64,000 nt of DNA from Gemmatimonadaceae bacterium (GTDB taxonomy: Bacteria; Gemmatimonadota; Gemmatimonadetes; Gemmatimonadales; Gemmatimonadaceae). Positions 17,801-27,049 of the stretch are shown piece by piece; within the stretch, counting starts at the first letter, position 1; each line of letters opens with the position of its first letter. The notes beneath the pieces were generated by a model. The model was given only the letters and a program-made list of their open reading frames with translations. It ran no database searches and had not been told where the DNA came from. Made by a program: the position numbers and the translations under genes. The stretch covers positions 56,618-120,617 of the forward strand of contig DASXUN010000020.1 in assembly GCA_036504815.1 (NCBI GenBank), in the 5' to 3' direction.

Positions 17801-19039
17801 GTGCCCTTCCTCGAAGCCGTCCGCCTTGCGCTGGACACCATCCGCGTCCAGAAGCTGAAGAGTTTCTTCACCCTGCTTGGCGTCATGATTGGCGTCATGT
17901 TCCTCATCGCCGTCATCTCGATCGTCGAGGGGATGAGCCAGTACGTGGAGAACGATTTCGCCGGCAAGATCATCGGCGTGAACACGTACAACCTGCGCCG
18001 CCGCCCGGAGTTCACGCCGAACGAGAGCGAGGACCAGTGGCGCGAGTACATGCGCCGCCCGCGGCTCACCGAGGCGGAGGTCGAACTGGTCCGCGGCACG
18101 ATTCCGCCCGGATCGCACGCCGCCATCGTCAACGAGAACTTCCTGTACGCCGTCGGCGGCCAGGGCCGGCCGCGCCAGGTGCAGGCGGTCGCCACCGAGG
18201 CGGACTACTTCACGATCAAGAAGTTCGGCATCACCTCCGGGCGCGCGTTCACGCAGCAGGAGGTGCAGGCCGGAGCGCGCGTGGTCGTCATCGGCACCGA
18301 GGTCGCCGAGCATTTCTTCCCGGGTCTCGATCCGATCGGTCGTGAGCTGCGCATCGCGGGAAGCCCGTACGAGATCATCGGCCTGATCGAGAAGCAGGGG
18401 ACGGTCTTCGGCTTCTCGATGGACCGGCTGGCCGTCGCGCCGTGGACCACCCCGCTCTACCGCGCCCTGCGGCCGCGGGGCGACCCGGAGACGCTGCTCA
18501 TTCAGGCCGCCTCGCTCGAACTGGTGCAGGAAGGCATCGAGACGGCGCGCGAGGCGATGCGCAGCGTCCGCCACCTGCCGCCGGGCAAGGCCGACAATTT
18601 CGCGCTCGAGACGCAAGACTCGGCCATGGAGTTCTTCCGCGGGCTGAAGTCCAAGATGGTCGTCTTCGGCACGGCGCTGCCGGCCATCGGGCTCATCGTG
18701 GGCGCGCTGGTGATCATGAACATCATGCTCGTGGCCGTCGCCGAGCGCACGCGGGAGATTGGCATCCGCAAGGCGCTGGGCGCAACGCGCGGGAACATCC
18801 TGTCGCAGTTCCTCATCGAGGCGGCGACGCTCTCGGTGCTCGGCGCGGCCATCGGCATCGCCGGCGGCATCGGACTGGCGAAAGTGGTGCAGGCCATGAC
18901 GCCGCTCCCGGCCGCGGTGGCCCTCTGGTCGATCTTTGCCGCGCTGGCCCTTGGCGCCGGCGTCGGCATTGTCGCGGGCGTCTATCCCGCCAGCCGCGCC
19001 GCGCGGCTCGACCCCATCGCCGCCCTCCGGCAGGAATGA
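17801..19039 (+). CDS. MacB/FtsX-type ABC permease, pair 2 first member
   Basis: This 412-residue protein starts at GTG 17801. It is a close paralogue of the 15175 protein: LKSFFTLLGVMIGVMFLIAVISIVEGM in two pieces around the first helix, a large periplasmic domain, and AERTREIGIRKALGA before the last helices. It ends RLDPIAALRQE. The following permease gene overlaps it by four bases (ATGA), which implies translational coupling and a fixed stoichiometry. No ATPase is encoded next to this pair; the nearest is at 14139. Confidence 0.92.
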   Translation: MPFLEAVRLALDTIRVQKLKSFFTLLGVMIGVMFLIAVISIVEGMSQYVENDFAGKIIGVNTYNLRRRPEFTPNESEDQWREYMRRPRLTEAEVELVRGTIPPGSHAAIVNENFLYAVGGQGRPRQVQAVATEADYFTIKKFGITSGRAFTQQEVQAGARVVVIGTEVAEHFFPGLDPIGRELRIAGSPYEIIGLIEKQGTVFGFSMDRLAVAPWTTPLYRALRPRGDPETLLIQAASLELVQEGIETAREAMRSVRHLPPGKADNFALETQDSAMEFFRGLKSKMVVFGTALPAIGLIVGALVIMNIMLVAVAERTREIGIRKALGATRGNILSQFLIEAATLSVLGAAIGIAGGIGLAKVVQAMTPLPAAVALWSIFAALALGAGVGIVAGVYPASRAARLDPIAALRQE

Positions 19040-20310
19040 GTCCGATGCGCTTCTGGGACCAGGTGAAGATGTCATTCGAGGGCGTGACGATCGCCTTCGA
19101 TGCGATCCGCGCCAACAAGGTGCGGGCCGCGCTCACCATCTCCGGCGTGGCCGTCGGCGTCTTCGTCGTCGTGGCCATGGGCGCCACGATTCACGGCATC
19201 CGGCAGAGTTTCCAGCAGGACCTCGAGGAGTTCGGCGCCAACACCTTCCAGGTGCGGCGGCGCGGCGTGGGCTTCAGCAGCTGCGACGGCACCGACGAAA
19301 ACTGCCCCGAGCGGCGCAATCCGCGCATCACGCTCGACGACTGGACCGCCATTCGCCGCCTCCCCGAGGTGGGGAGCGCGATGGCGTGGATGTTCGGCCA
19401 GCAGGACATGACGTACAAGAACCGCACGGTGAAGAATGTCGGCTACGACGCGCAGAGCGCCGACTGGATCAAGACCGACATCGCCGACGTCTCCCCCGGC
19501 CGGTCCTTCTCGGAGAGCGAACACGACGGCGCCGCGCCGGTGATCGTCGTCAACGACTCGCTCAAGAGCCAGCTCTTCGGCGACAGCGACCCCATCGGCA
19601 AGCAGGTTATGGTCGGCTCGCTGCAGATGACCGTGATCGGCGTGTACCACACCAAGGCCGGCTTCCTGAAGGCGATGGACGGGCGCGGCCCCGACCGGCC
19701 GCGCGCGGTGGTGCCCATGATGACGGCGTGGCGACGCATGCCCGTCTGGCGCAGCATGCTGATCATGGTGAAGCCGCGCCCCGAGGTGACGCGCGAGGAC
19801 GCGATGGACGCGGTGACCGCGCTGCTGCGCGGCCGGCGCGGGCTGCATCCGGTGCAACCGAACAACTTCGCGCTGATTGGCATGGAACGGATGCTCGAGG
19901 TCTTCAACCAGCTCTTCGGCGCCATTTTCGTGGTCGGATTGGCGCTCTCGGCGGTCGGCCTGCTCGTCGGCGGCGTGGGCGTCGTGGCCATCATGATGAT
20001 CTCCGTCACCGAGCGCACCCGGGAGATCGGCGTGCGCAAGGCGCTCGGCGCGACGCGCGGCACCATCCTGTGGCAGTTCCTCGTGGAGGCCTCCACGCTG
20101 ACCAGCCTCGGCGCGGTCATCGGCCTGCTGATCGGTGCCGGCGTGGCCGCGGTGATCCGCGCGAACTTCCCGTCGATCCCGGCGTCGGTCCCCATCGCCA
20201 GCGTCGTCGCCGCCCTGCTGGTCGCCATCCTCACCGGCGTGGGTTTCGGCATGCTCCCCGCCATGCGGGCGGCGAAGCTGGACCCGGTGGATGCGCTGCG
20301 CTACGAGTAA
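19036..20310 (+). CDS. MacB/FtsX-type ABC permease, pair 2 second member
   Basis: From the ATG at 19036, overlapping the previous stop, this is a 424-residue permease. It opens with IRANKVRAALTISGVAVGVF and carries two cysteines in the same place as the 16429 protein (SSCDGTDENCPE). The coupling segment VTERTREIGVRKALGA and the ending LDPVDALRYE match the second paralogue group. An alternative ATG nine bases downstream is possible. Element B begins five bases after the stop. Confidence 0.92.
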   Translation: MSPMRFWDQVKMSFEGVTIAFDAIRANKVRAALTISGVAVGVFVVVAMGATIHGIRQSFQQDLEEFGANTFQVRRRGVGFSSCDGTDENCPERRNPRITLDDWTAIRRLPEVGSAMAWMFGQQDMTYKNRTVKNVGYDAQSADWIKTDIADVSPGRSFSESEHDGAAPVIVVNDSLKSQLFGDSDPIGKQVMVGSLQMTVIGVYHTKAGFLKAMDGRGPDRPRAVVPMMTAWRRMPVWRSMLIMVKPRPEVTREDAMDAVTALLRGRRGLHPVQPNNFALIGMERMLEVFNQLFGAIFVVGLALSAVGLLVGGVGVVAIMMISVTERTREIGVRKALGATRGTILWQFLVEASTLTSLGAVIGLLIGAGVAAVIRANFPSIPASVPIASVVAALLVAILTGVGFGMLPAMRAAKLDPVDALRYE

Positions 20311-20314
20311 CGAC

Positions 20315-20446
20315 GACTGAGGATCGGGAATTCGGAACCGGATTGATGATTCCGAATGCGGACTGCGATTCGCGACGGGCCGAGATCGCCAGTCGCCATC
20401 CGGAATCGCCATCAATGATCCCGTTCCGAATTCCCAATCCTCAATC
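20315..20446. repeat. Intergenic palindromic repeat, element B
   Basis: The left arm opens GACTGAGGATCGGGAATTCG and the right arm, in reverse complement, GATTGAGGATTGGGAATTCG, the same word as elements A, C and D. The inner parts diverge into GACTGCGATTCGCGA-like units. It lies between permease pair 2 and the MFS gene. There is no strong GC hairpin at the centre. Confidence 0.85.
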
Positions 20447-20471
20447 GCTGTTGCCGTCGGGGCTCATCCCC

Positions 20472-20477
20472 TAGCTT
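20472..20477 (+). promoter_or_regulatory. -10 box of the MFS gene, leaderless spacing
   Basis: TAGCTT ends seven bases before the ATG at 20485. TTGCCG lies 15 bases upstream as a weak -35. No Shine-Dalgarno is present. Confidence 0.4.
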
Positions 20478-20484
20478 AGATCGA

Positions 20485-21672
20485 ATGGAGTCCGCCGCCC
20501 CGCGCGCCAATCGCCGCGCGCTCACCTTCATCTTCATCGCGATCCTCCTCGACATCATCGGGGCGGGCATCATGATGCCGGTGATTCCGTACCTGGTGCG
20601 CCCGTACAGCGCCGACGCGCTGACGATCGGGCTGCTGGCGGTGGCGTACTCGGTGGCGCAGTTCTTCGCGGCACCATTGCTCGGCGCCATCTCCGACCGG
20701 CATGGGCGCCGCCCGGTGCTGGTCCTCAGCCTCTTCGGCGCGTCCATCGGGTACGCGTTCTTCGGCATTGGCGGCGCGCTCTGGATCTTCTTCGTCTCGC
20801 GCATCGTCGCGGGCTTCACCGGCGGCAACCTCACCGCGGCCCAGGCCTACATCGCGGACGTCTCCGGGCCGGAAGATCGCGCCAAGAATTTCGGCCTCGT
20901 CGGCGCCGCCTTCGGCCTCGGCTTCATCCTTGGGCCCTCCATCGGCGGCATCCTCGCCAAGATCAGCCTCACCGCGCCGGCGTGGGCGTCGGCCGGCGTG
21001 GCGCTCGTGACCGCGGGCTTCGGCTGGTTCGTGCTCCCGGAGTCGCTGGCGCCGTCGCTGCGCCGGCCGCATCCGCTGCACGCCGGGGACTTCAACCCGT
21101 TCCGGCTGCTGCTCAAGGCGCTGCGCACCAAGCAGCTTCGCGCGCTCTTCCTCGGCATCTTCCTCACGCGCTTCGCGCACATGGGGATGCAGACGAACTT
21201 CGCGGTCTACACCCTCGACCGGTTCAAGTATACGCCGGCGCAGAATGCCGTCGTCTTCACCGTGCTGGGCATCACGTCCACCTTCGTGCAGGGCTTCCTG
21301 ATCCGGCGCATCGCCGGGCGCTTCACCGATCGCAACCTGCTGCTGTGGGGGCTCGCCATCATGGCGATCGGCTTTGCCGCGCTCGCCGCGGTCCCCGCCG
21401 GGTGGATGCTGTCGCCGGCCATCGCGGTGCTCGCCCTCGGCACGGGGCTCGTGACACCGACGCTGCAGAGCATGATCTCGCAGGCCGGCTCCGCCGAGGA
21501 GCAAGGGATGCTCTTCGGCGCGAACGGCGCGATCACGAGCCTCACCGCCATCCTCGGCCCGGCGTGGGCCGGGGTCGTCTTCGACCACGTGGCGTACACC
21601 GCGCCCTACTGGTCGGGTGCCCTCTTCCTGATCGCGGCGTGGTGGGCCACACGGCGCGCGCTTCCGGCATAA
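20485..21672 (+). CDS. MFS drug-type efflux transporter (TetA/DHA1-like)
   Basis: The 395-residue protein has twelve predicted helices and the MFS motif A loop GAISDRHGRRPVLVLSL after TM2. The opening LLDIIGAGIMMPVIPYL resembles TetA(B/C)-type proton-driven antiporters. Substrate is unknown. Its position between permease pairs 2 and 3 makes the island look like a general efflux locus. The following permease starts six bases after its stop, so transcription probably continues into pair 3. Confidence 0.9.
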   Translation: MESAAPRANRRALTFIFIAILLDIIGAGIMMPVIPYLVRPYSADALTIGLLAVAYSVAQFFAAPLLGAISDRHGRRPVLVLSLFGASIGYAFFGIGGALWIFFVSRIVAGFTGGNLTAAQAYIADVSGPEDRAKNFGLVGAAFGLGFILGPSIGGILAKISLTAPAWASAGVALVTAGFGWFVLPESLAPSLRRPHPLHAGDFNPFRLLLKALRTKQLRALFLGIFLTRFAHMGMQTNFAVYTLDRFKYTPAQNAVVFTVLGITSTFVQGFLIRRIAGRFTDRNLLLWGLAIMAIGFAALAAVPAGWMLSPAIAVLALGTGLVTPTLQSMISQAGSAEEQGMLFGANGAITSLTAILGPAWAGVVFDHVAYTAPYWSGALFLIAAWWATRRALPA

Positions 21673-21678
21673 CCGCCC

Positions 21679-22926
21679 ATGCGTCCCTTCGACGTCGTCG
21701 GGACCGCGCTCGGGCAGATTGCCGCGAACAAGCTGCGCTCGTTCTTCACGCTGCTGGGGATCATCGTCTCGGTGGCGTTCCTCGTCGCGGTCGTCGCGAT
21801 CATCGAGGGGATGAACGCGTATGTGAAGGAGAACATCGCCGGGGCGGTGATTGGCGCCAACGCGTTCCAGGTGCGGCGCACGCCCCTGCAGGTGGGACTG
21901 TTCGACGATGAGATGTGGAAGCGCGTGGGCCGCCGCCCGCGCGTGACCGCGGCCGACGCCGAAGCCGTGCGCGCCGCGCTTCCTGACGCCGAGGCCGTGG
22001 CGCTCAACTCGGGCTGGCCGACGCCCATGAGCGACGTCATCTGGCGCGACCAGGAGATTGGCGACGCGCTCGTCTTCGGCATCACGCCGCCGTATCAGGT
22101 GGTGCAGGACTACCGGTTCGAGAAGGGACGCGGCATCTCGGAGGTGGACGTCATCCAGCGGCGCCCGGTCTGCGTCCTCGGCCACGACATCGCCGACAAG
22201 CTCTTCGGCAAGCTCAGCCTCGACCCCGTTGGACAGTCGGTGCGCGTCGCCGGCCAGCGCTGCGAGATCGTCGGCGTCGCCGCGCCCAAGGGGAAGGTGC
22301 TGGGGCAGTCGTTTGACGGGTTCGTCCTGCTGCCGGTCTCATACCACGAGACGCTCTACGGTCGGCGGCTGACCTCCACCATCAGCATCAAGATGTACAA
22401 CGCCGCCGACGTCGCGCCGGCCATGGCACGCGCCGAGGAGGCGCTGCGCATCGCGCGGCACCTGCGCCCGGGGCAGGAGAACAACTTCTCCGTCGAGACT
22501 GCGGAGGCGCTCGTGGCGTTCTGGAAGAACCTCACGCGCGTGCTCTTCAGCATCATCCCGGCGATGGTCGCCATCGGCATCGTCGTGGGCGGCATCGTCA
22601 TCATGAACATCATGCTGATGAGCGTCAGCGAGCGGACGCGCGAGATCGGCATCCGCAAGGCACTCGGCGCCCGCGCGCGCGACATCGAGCGGCAGTTCCT
22701 CGCGGAGGCCATTGCGCTGTCGAGCCTGGGCGGCGTGCTCGGCGTGCTGGCCGGCTGGCTCTTCGCACTGCTGGTGGACGCGGTTTCGCCCCTCCCCGCC
22801 CGCATCACCGGCTGGTCGGTGGGCGTCGCGCTGCTCCTCGGCGCCGGCGTGGGCGTGCTCTTTGGGGTCTATCCGGCGCGGCGGGCCGCCCTGCTCGATC
22901 CCATCACCGCCATGCGACAGGAGTAG
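21679..22926 (+). CDS. MacB/FtsX-type ABC permease, pair 3 first member
   Basis: This 415-residue permease is the third of its group. It opens with LRSFFTLLGIIVSVAFLVAV, has a periplasmic domain of about 240 residues, and carries SERTREIGIRKALGA before two final helices, ending LLDPITAMRQE. It is more divergent than the pair 1 and 2 members (the N-terminal amphipathic stretch and periplasmic domain differ), so this pair may be the older split or handle a different substrate. Its partner starts three bases after its stop. Confidence 0.92.
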   Translation: MRPFDVVGTALGQIAANKLRSFFTLLGIIVSVAFLVAVVAIIEGMNAYVKENIAGAVIGANAFQVRRTPLQVGLFDDEMWKRVGRRPRVTAADAEAVRAALPDAEAVALNSGWPTPMSDVIWRDQEIGDALVFGITPPYQVVQDYRFEKGRGISEVDVIQRRPVCVLGHDIADKLFGKLSLDPVGQSVRVAGQRCEIVGVAAPKGKVLGQSFDGFVLLPVSYHETLYGRRLTSTISIKMYNAADVAPAMARAEEALRIARHLRPGQENNFSVETAEALVAFWKNLTRVLFSIIPAMVAIGIVVGGIVIMNIMLMSVSERTREIGIRKALGARARDIERQFLAEAIALSSLGGVLGVLAGWLFALLVDAVSPLPARITGWSVGVALLLGAGVGVLFGVYPARRAALLDPITAMRQE

Positions 22927-22929
22927 CGG

Positions 22930-24189
22930 ATGTTCCTCGACCACCTCCTCCAGCACACCACGCTCGACGAGAACGTGGCGATCGCGTTCGACAACCTGCG
23001 CGCCAACAAGCTGCGGTCGGGACTGACGATGCTGGGCGTCGTCATCGGCGTGGCGACGGTAATGACGATGGCCAGCATCGTGCGCGGCGTGCGCGAGCAG
23101 ATCCTGAACACCATCGAATTGGCGGGGCCGACGACCTTCTACGTGATGAAGGTGTTCAGCCAGCAGCCGCTGAACCCTGAGGCCCTGCCCAAGTGGGTGC
23201 GTATCCGTCCCGACCTGACGGAGGCCGAGGCGATGGCGATCGACCGGCTGCCCGAGATCCAATACGCCGCGGCGTGGAACCAGATCATGGGACGCCTCGA
23301 CTATCAGGGCACGCGCACGCAACCCACCACCGTCTACGGCGCCGATGCGTCGTTCACGCTGATCATGGGCGGCCAGCTCAGCGCGGGACGATGGTTCACG
23401 CCGTCCGAACAGCGCGCGGGCGCAGCGGTGGCCGTCATCCTCGAGACGCACGCACGGCGGCTCTTCGGACGGCTCGACCCGATCGGCAAGACGATGCAGA
23501 TCGCCGGCAAACCCGTGCAGGTCATCGGACTTTACGAGGCGGCCGCGAACATCTTCACGCCCCCCGGCGCCGAGACCGGGGCGATCGTGCCGTACCGGTT
23601 CGCCGACCACGCCTACTACATCGACAAGACGAACATGATGTTCATCGCCGTTCGGCCGCGCGACGGGGTGACGGTGGCCGAGGCCCAGGAGGGCGTGACG
23701 GTCCTGATGCGCGAGATGCGCCGGCTGCGGCCGGGTGATGGCAACACGTTCGACATGATCACGCAGGACCAGATTCTCGACGTCTTCAACAACATCACCG
23801 GCGTCTTCTTCGTCGTGATGATCGTCCTGGCCTCGGTGGCGCTGATGGTCGGCGGCATCGGCGTGATGGCCATCATGATGGTCTCGGTCACCGACCGCAC
23901 CCGCGAGATCGGCGTGCGCAAGGCGATGGGCGCCACACGCCGCGACATCCAGATGCAGTTCCTCATCGAGGCCGCGACGCTGACGGGGATGGGCGGGATC
24001 ACCGGGATTGTCGTGGGACTCGTCACCGGCACCCTCGCCACGCTCCTCCTGAACATCCAGGCCACGCCACCGTGGGGGCTGACGCTGATCGCGGTGGCGG
24101 TCTCCGTTGCCATCGGCCTGATTTTCGGCGTGCTTCCGGCGCGCCGTGCCTCGCGGCTCGATCCCATCGAGGCGCTGCGATACGAGTAG
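22930..24189 (+). CDS. MacB/FtsX-type ABC permease, pair 3 second member
   Basis: The 419-residue protein has the second-group opening LRANKLRSGLTMLGVVIGVA and ending LDPIEALRYE, with VTDRTREIGVRKAMGA as the coupling motif. Unlike 16429 and 19036 it lacks the paired cysteines after the first periplasmic strand; the equivalent stretch reads VFSQQPLNPEALPKW. It closes the efflux island and is convergent with a lipoprotein gene 12 bases away, with no obvious terminator hairpin between. Confidence 0.92.
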   Translation: MFLDHLLQHTTLDENVAIAFDNLRANKLRSGLTMLGVVIGVATVMTMASIVRGVREQILNTIELAGPTTFYVMKVFSQQPLNPEALPKWVRIRPDLTEAEAMAIDRLPEIQYAAAWNQIMGRLDYQGTRTQPTTVYGADASFTLIMGGQLSAGRWFTPSEQRAGAAVAVILETHARRLFGRLDPIGKTMQIAGKPVQVIGLYEAAANIFTPPGAETGAIVPYRFADHAYYIDKTNMMFIAVRPRDGVTVAEAQEGVTVLMREMRRLRPGDGNTFDMITQDQILDVFNNITGVFFVVMIVLASVALMVGGIGVMAIMMVSVTDRTREIGVRKAMGATRRDIQMQFLIEAATLTGMGGITGIVVGLVTGTLATLLLNIQATPPWGLTLIAVAVSVAIGLIFGVLPARRASRLDPIEALRYE

Positions 24190-24201
24190 CCGCGGTGCCT
24201 G

Positions 24202-24591
24202 CTAGTCCTTCGCGCTCGTGATCTTAATGGTGGCGGTGTAGTCGCCCTTCACGATCGGTCCCGTGGAGGTCGGGTACGGCTTGAGCGCCACCAGCGTCAC
24301 CTGGTTGCCGTGCGTGATCACGCGCGCCTTGGTGGCGTCGGCTCCAAGGATCAGCGTCACCTGCTGGCTGCCGCCGACGGTAAAGACGGTCGTGGCCTCG
24401 CCGGCCCACACACACTGAACGCCCGTGGGGCAGCGCGAATCGGCCGTGACGTCGGTGAACTTCACGGACAGCGTGTCACCGGGAACTTGGACACTGGTCC
24501 CTAGGCGCATGTCGATATTCTCACCGAGCGCCGGCTCGGTGGTGTCGCGCCCGCAGGCGGCGACGAAGAGGGCGAGAAGAAGGCTACGCAT
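24202..24591 (-). CDS. Small lipoprotein with a paired-Cys CPTGVQCVWAG motif
   Basis: The 129-residue product begins MRSLLLALFVAACG, a lipobox with Cys13. The mature part is beta-rich and contains DSRCPTGVQCVWAGEA, a recurrent motif in small exported lipoproteins of several phyla, likely a disulfide turn. No enzyme motif is seen. It probably sits at the periplasmic face of a membrane. It is a single gene, convergent with the last permease. Function is unknown. Confidence 0.78.
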   Translation of the reverse strand: MRSLLLALFVAACGRDTTEPALGENIDMRLGTSVQVPGDTLSVKFTDVTADSRCPTGVQCVWAGEATTVFTVGGSQQVTLILGADATKARVITHGNQVTLVALKPYPTSTGPIVKGDYTATIKITSAKD

Positions 24592-24668
24592 TGGTCAAAA
24601 GCGACAGGATGGGACGTTCACTGACTGTTTGACACGCTGACCGGTGGCAAAGGTTTCGTGGCTGGCCG

Positions 24669-26348
24669 TTACTGCTTGCACGGCGCGTTCGGCGATGCCG
24701 GCTTCGGCTTGTCCACCACCGGCCGATGATCGGCGTTCGCCACCGCCAGCGCCACGTCGTGCACGAACTGCGTCACCGACGCCATGTGGGGATAGTCGAT
24801 GTACTGCGCTTCGTCGGTCACCTGGTGATAATCGGCGTGCAGCCCCGTGGTGAAGAACGCCACCGGGATGCCGTAGCGCGCGTAACTGGCATGGTCGGAG
24901 CGGCAGTAGATGTTCTCGGGATGGCCCGGCGCGTCGAAGGTGTAATCGAACGTGAAGGGCGTCTTCCGCATCTTGTTGACGGTCTCGACGAGGTCGCCCA
25001 GCTCGGTGGAGAGGCGGCGCGTCCCGACGAGTTGCAGGTAGGTTGGGCCGCCGCCCTTGAGGTCGCTGGCGGCGCCGCGTCCCACCATGTCCATGTTGAG
25101 CTGGGCAACGATCGAGTCGCGCGGCACCGTGGGATGCCGCGTGTACCAGTCCGAGCCCACGAGGCCGATTTCCTCGCCCATGTGCCAGACGAACAGTATC
25201 GAGCGGCGCGGCCTCACCTTGTCTCCGGCGAACGCTTCGGCGATCTCGGCCACCGCCACCGATCCTGAGCCGTCGTCGTCGGCGCCGTTGGCAATGGAGT
25301 CGGCGCGCGAGCGGCGGATCACCCGAATCGAATCCACATTCACCTTGATCGCCGCCAGCTGCGCCGGGGCCGGCGATGCGCCGTCGCTGAGCCCCGCCTT
25401 GATGCGCTCGACCTCGATGTTGTACGCGCGCAGCGAGTCGTGGTCCACGCTCCCCGGCCGCGTGCCGACGTGATCGCTGTGCGCCCCGATGGCCACGTAC
25501 TGGTTCTTGAGCACCGGGTCGCTCCCTTCAAGCAGGGCAACGACGTTGCGGCTCGCCGTCGGCGAGTCCCGCAGTTCGATCTTCCCCGTGTAGCGGACGG
25601 TCGCCGTCCCCCACTTCACGGTGGCGAGCGGTCCACCGGCGAGCGCCTCGGTCATGGCGTTGGAGGCCACGATCACGGGCGGCATCGTCATTTGCGGGCC
25701 GCCGGACGGCGGCGTGACCATCTCGCCTTGCATGAAGTAGCCGCGGATGGCCGACGGCGCGTCATCGAGGAGCGGAAGGACGATGGCCGCCGCGCCACCA
25801 ACGGGCCGCGACATCAGCGCCGAGGTGAACTGCACCTGCAGCCCCTTGGCGGCCAGCTCCGGAGTGAAGCCAAAGACGATCACCTTCCCCTTGGTCTGGT
25901 CGGCGGTGAGATGCACGGCCGTGTCACCCAGCAGGCCGCCGAAGATCACGTCGGCGCCATCGAACGGCTTCGTCCCCCACTGCGCGAAGACACCGTAGTC
26001 CTTCAGGTACGTGAAAGTCCGCTCCCCGACCACCACGGGTGACGTCACCCAGGCGCGCCGCAGCAGCGGCACAGACTGGAAGAACGTGCCGCTGTCGCCC
26101 ATCGGCTTGAGACCGATCTGCTTGGCCCAGCCGGCGAGGATCTCGGTGGCCTTGTCGTGGTACGGCGTGCCGGCGGCGCGCCCGGCCAGCGAATCGTCCG
26201 AGTACACGTAGAGGCGGGACATCAGGTCTTCCGCCGTGATGGCCGGCCGTGTGGGCTTGGCCTGGCGTTTCACGGGAAGCTGCTGGGCGTCAGCGGCGCT
26301 GGCCGCGATGGCGAACGTGAGGGCCACAGCGGTGGCGTAGGCGCGCAT
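24669..26348 (-). CDS. Secreted M28-family zinc aminopeptidase with PA domain
   Basis: This 559-residue protein has a signal peptide (residues 1-21, ending ASAADAQ), a PA-like insert (about 140-265) and an M28 catalytic domain. The two-zinc ligands are visible in order: His in GAHSDHVG, Asp in GADDDGSGS, the Glu pair in HMGEEIGLVGS, Asp in LNMDMVG, and His in DYHQVTDEAQYID. A large insert follows the first ligand, with charged residues around LSDGASPAP. It should remove N-terminal residues from peptides outside the cytoplasm. It appears monocistronic. Confidence 0.92.
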   Translation of the reverse strand: MRAYATAVALTFAIAASAADAQQLPVKRQAKPTRPAITAEDLMSRLYVYSDDSLAGRAAGTPYHDKATEILAGWAKQIGLKPMGDSGTFFQSVPLLRRAWVTSPVVVGERTFTYLKDYGVFAQWGTKPFDGADVIFGGLLGDTAVHLTADQTKGKVIVFGFTPELAAKGLQVQFTSALMSRPVGGAAAIVLPLLDDAPSAIRGYFMQGEMVTPPSGGPQMTMPPVIVASNAMTEALAGGPLATVKWGTATVRYTGKIELRDSPTASRNVVALLEGSDPVLKNQYVAIGAHSDHVGTRPGSVDHDSLRAYNIEVERIKAGLSDGASPAPAQLAAIKVNVDSIRVIRRSRADSIANGADDDGSGSVAVAEIAEAFAGDKVRPRRSILFVWHMGEEIGLVGSDWYTRHPTVPRDSIVAQLNMDMVGRGAASDLKGGGPTYLQLVGTRRLSTELGDLVETVNKMRKTPFTFDYTFDAPGHPENIYCRSDHASYARYGIPVAFFTTGLHADYHQVTDEAQYIDYPHMASVTQFVHDVALAVANADHRPVVDKPKPASPNAPCKQ

Positions 26349-26600
26349 GAGGGCAGTTGGGTTCAGGTGGAAACGGGCGGGGCCGCTCGGTTGGTCACCG
26401 CGGCGGCCCCCATACTACAATGTTTGCCGCCGCGGGGTTTCACCGCCAGCCGCAACGGCCTTGCGGTGGGAACGGACGGTACGCGGCAGAGCCACGGCGC
26501 CCGCCAGGGACCACGGGCCGCGCTAACGCCGTGGCGGCGCCAGGCGTACTCACGGTGATTCCCCGGCGATCGGCGCCGGGGAGAACCACTCGGAGGCAGG
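26349..26600 (+). promoter_or_regulatory. Divergent promoter gap with 5' hairpin before the Spy-like gene
   Basis: The 252-base gap between the divergent M28 and Spy-like genes holds no gene. A TACAAT hexamer at 26416-26421 could be a plus-strand -10 (TTGGTC at 26391-26396 is a poor, distant -35), and TAGTAT on the minus strand at nearly the same place could serve the peptidase. A perfect 9-bp hairpin (26560-26568 with 26574-26582) sits just before the GGAGG ribosome site and may affect translation. Confidence 0.35.
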
Positions 26601-26984
26601 ATGAAGGTGATTCGGTTTCTCGCCGCAGCCGCGATTGTGCTGACGGCCACGACTGCGATGGCGCAGGGCGGACCCCCGGGCGGCGGCCAGGGACGTCCGA
26701 ATCAGATGGCGCGCTTGATGGAAGGGATCACCCTGACCGCCGAGCAGCAGGCCAAGGTCGATTCCATTTCGGCGTCCAGCCGCGCTGAGTCGATGAAACT
26801 TCGCGAGGAAATGCAGGCCGCCGGCGGCCCGCCGAGCGACGAGCTCCGTGCCAAGATGATGGCCATCTCCACCAAGCGGAACGACGCCATCAAGGCGGTC
26901 CTCACCGCCGAGCAGAAGGCGATCTTCGAGAAGAACCTCGCCAGCATGCCGCCCATGGGTGGCGGCCAGCGTCCGCCCCGCTAA
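26601..26984 (+). CDS. Spy/CpxP-like (LTXXQ) periplasmic protein
   Basis: The 127-residue product has a signal peptide ending AMAQG at about residue 22, then a helical body with two LTxEQ motifs: LTAEQQAKVDSI and LTAEQKAIFEKN. These mark the Spy/CpxP-like family, which act as ATP-independent chaperones or stress sensors in the periplasm. A clear GGAGG precedes the ATG by eight bases. The ends are Gly/Pro rich. The gene ends at a strong terminator, so it is a single-gene unit. Which role it plays is not readable here. Confidence 0.82.
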   Translation: MKVIRFLAAAAIVLTATTAMAQGGPPGGGQGRPNQMARLMEGITLTAEQQAKVDSISASSRAESMKLREEMQAAGGPPSDELRAKMMAISTKRNDAIKAVLTAEQKAIFEKNLASMPPMGGGQRPPR

Positions 26985-27003
26985 CCAGCGCGACGTGACG
27001 AAC

Positions 27004-27033
27004 AGCGGGCCACGGAGCAGTCCGTGGCCCGCT
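27004..27033 (+). terminator. Intrinsic terminator after the Spy-like gene
   Basis: A perfect 13-bp stem (27004-27016 with 27021-27033), loop GCAG, begins 20 bases after the stop codon. The T tract is short. Confidence 0.8.
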
Positions 27034-27049
27034 TCGCTATTCCGTTCCC

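Noticed and set aside
15130..18195. A 1,021-codon open frame on the minus strand across the permease genes
   Set aside because: Its content is charged low-complexity sequence, and it crosses the heptamer repeat and two good genes on the other strand.
26349..26600. A 143-codon frame starting at 26357 over the M28-Spy gap
   Set aside because: It is a shadow frame rich in Arg/Gly that runs into the Spy-like gene out of phase; no ribosome site.
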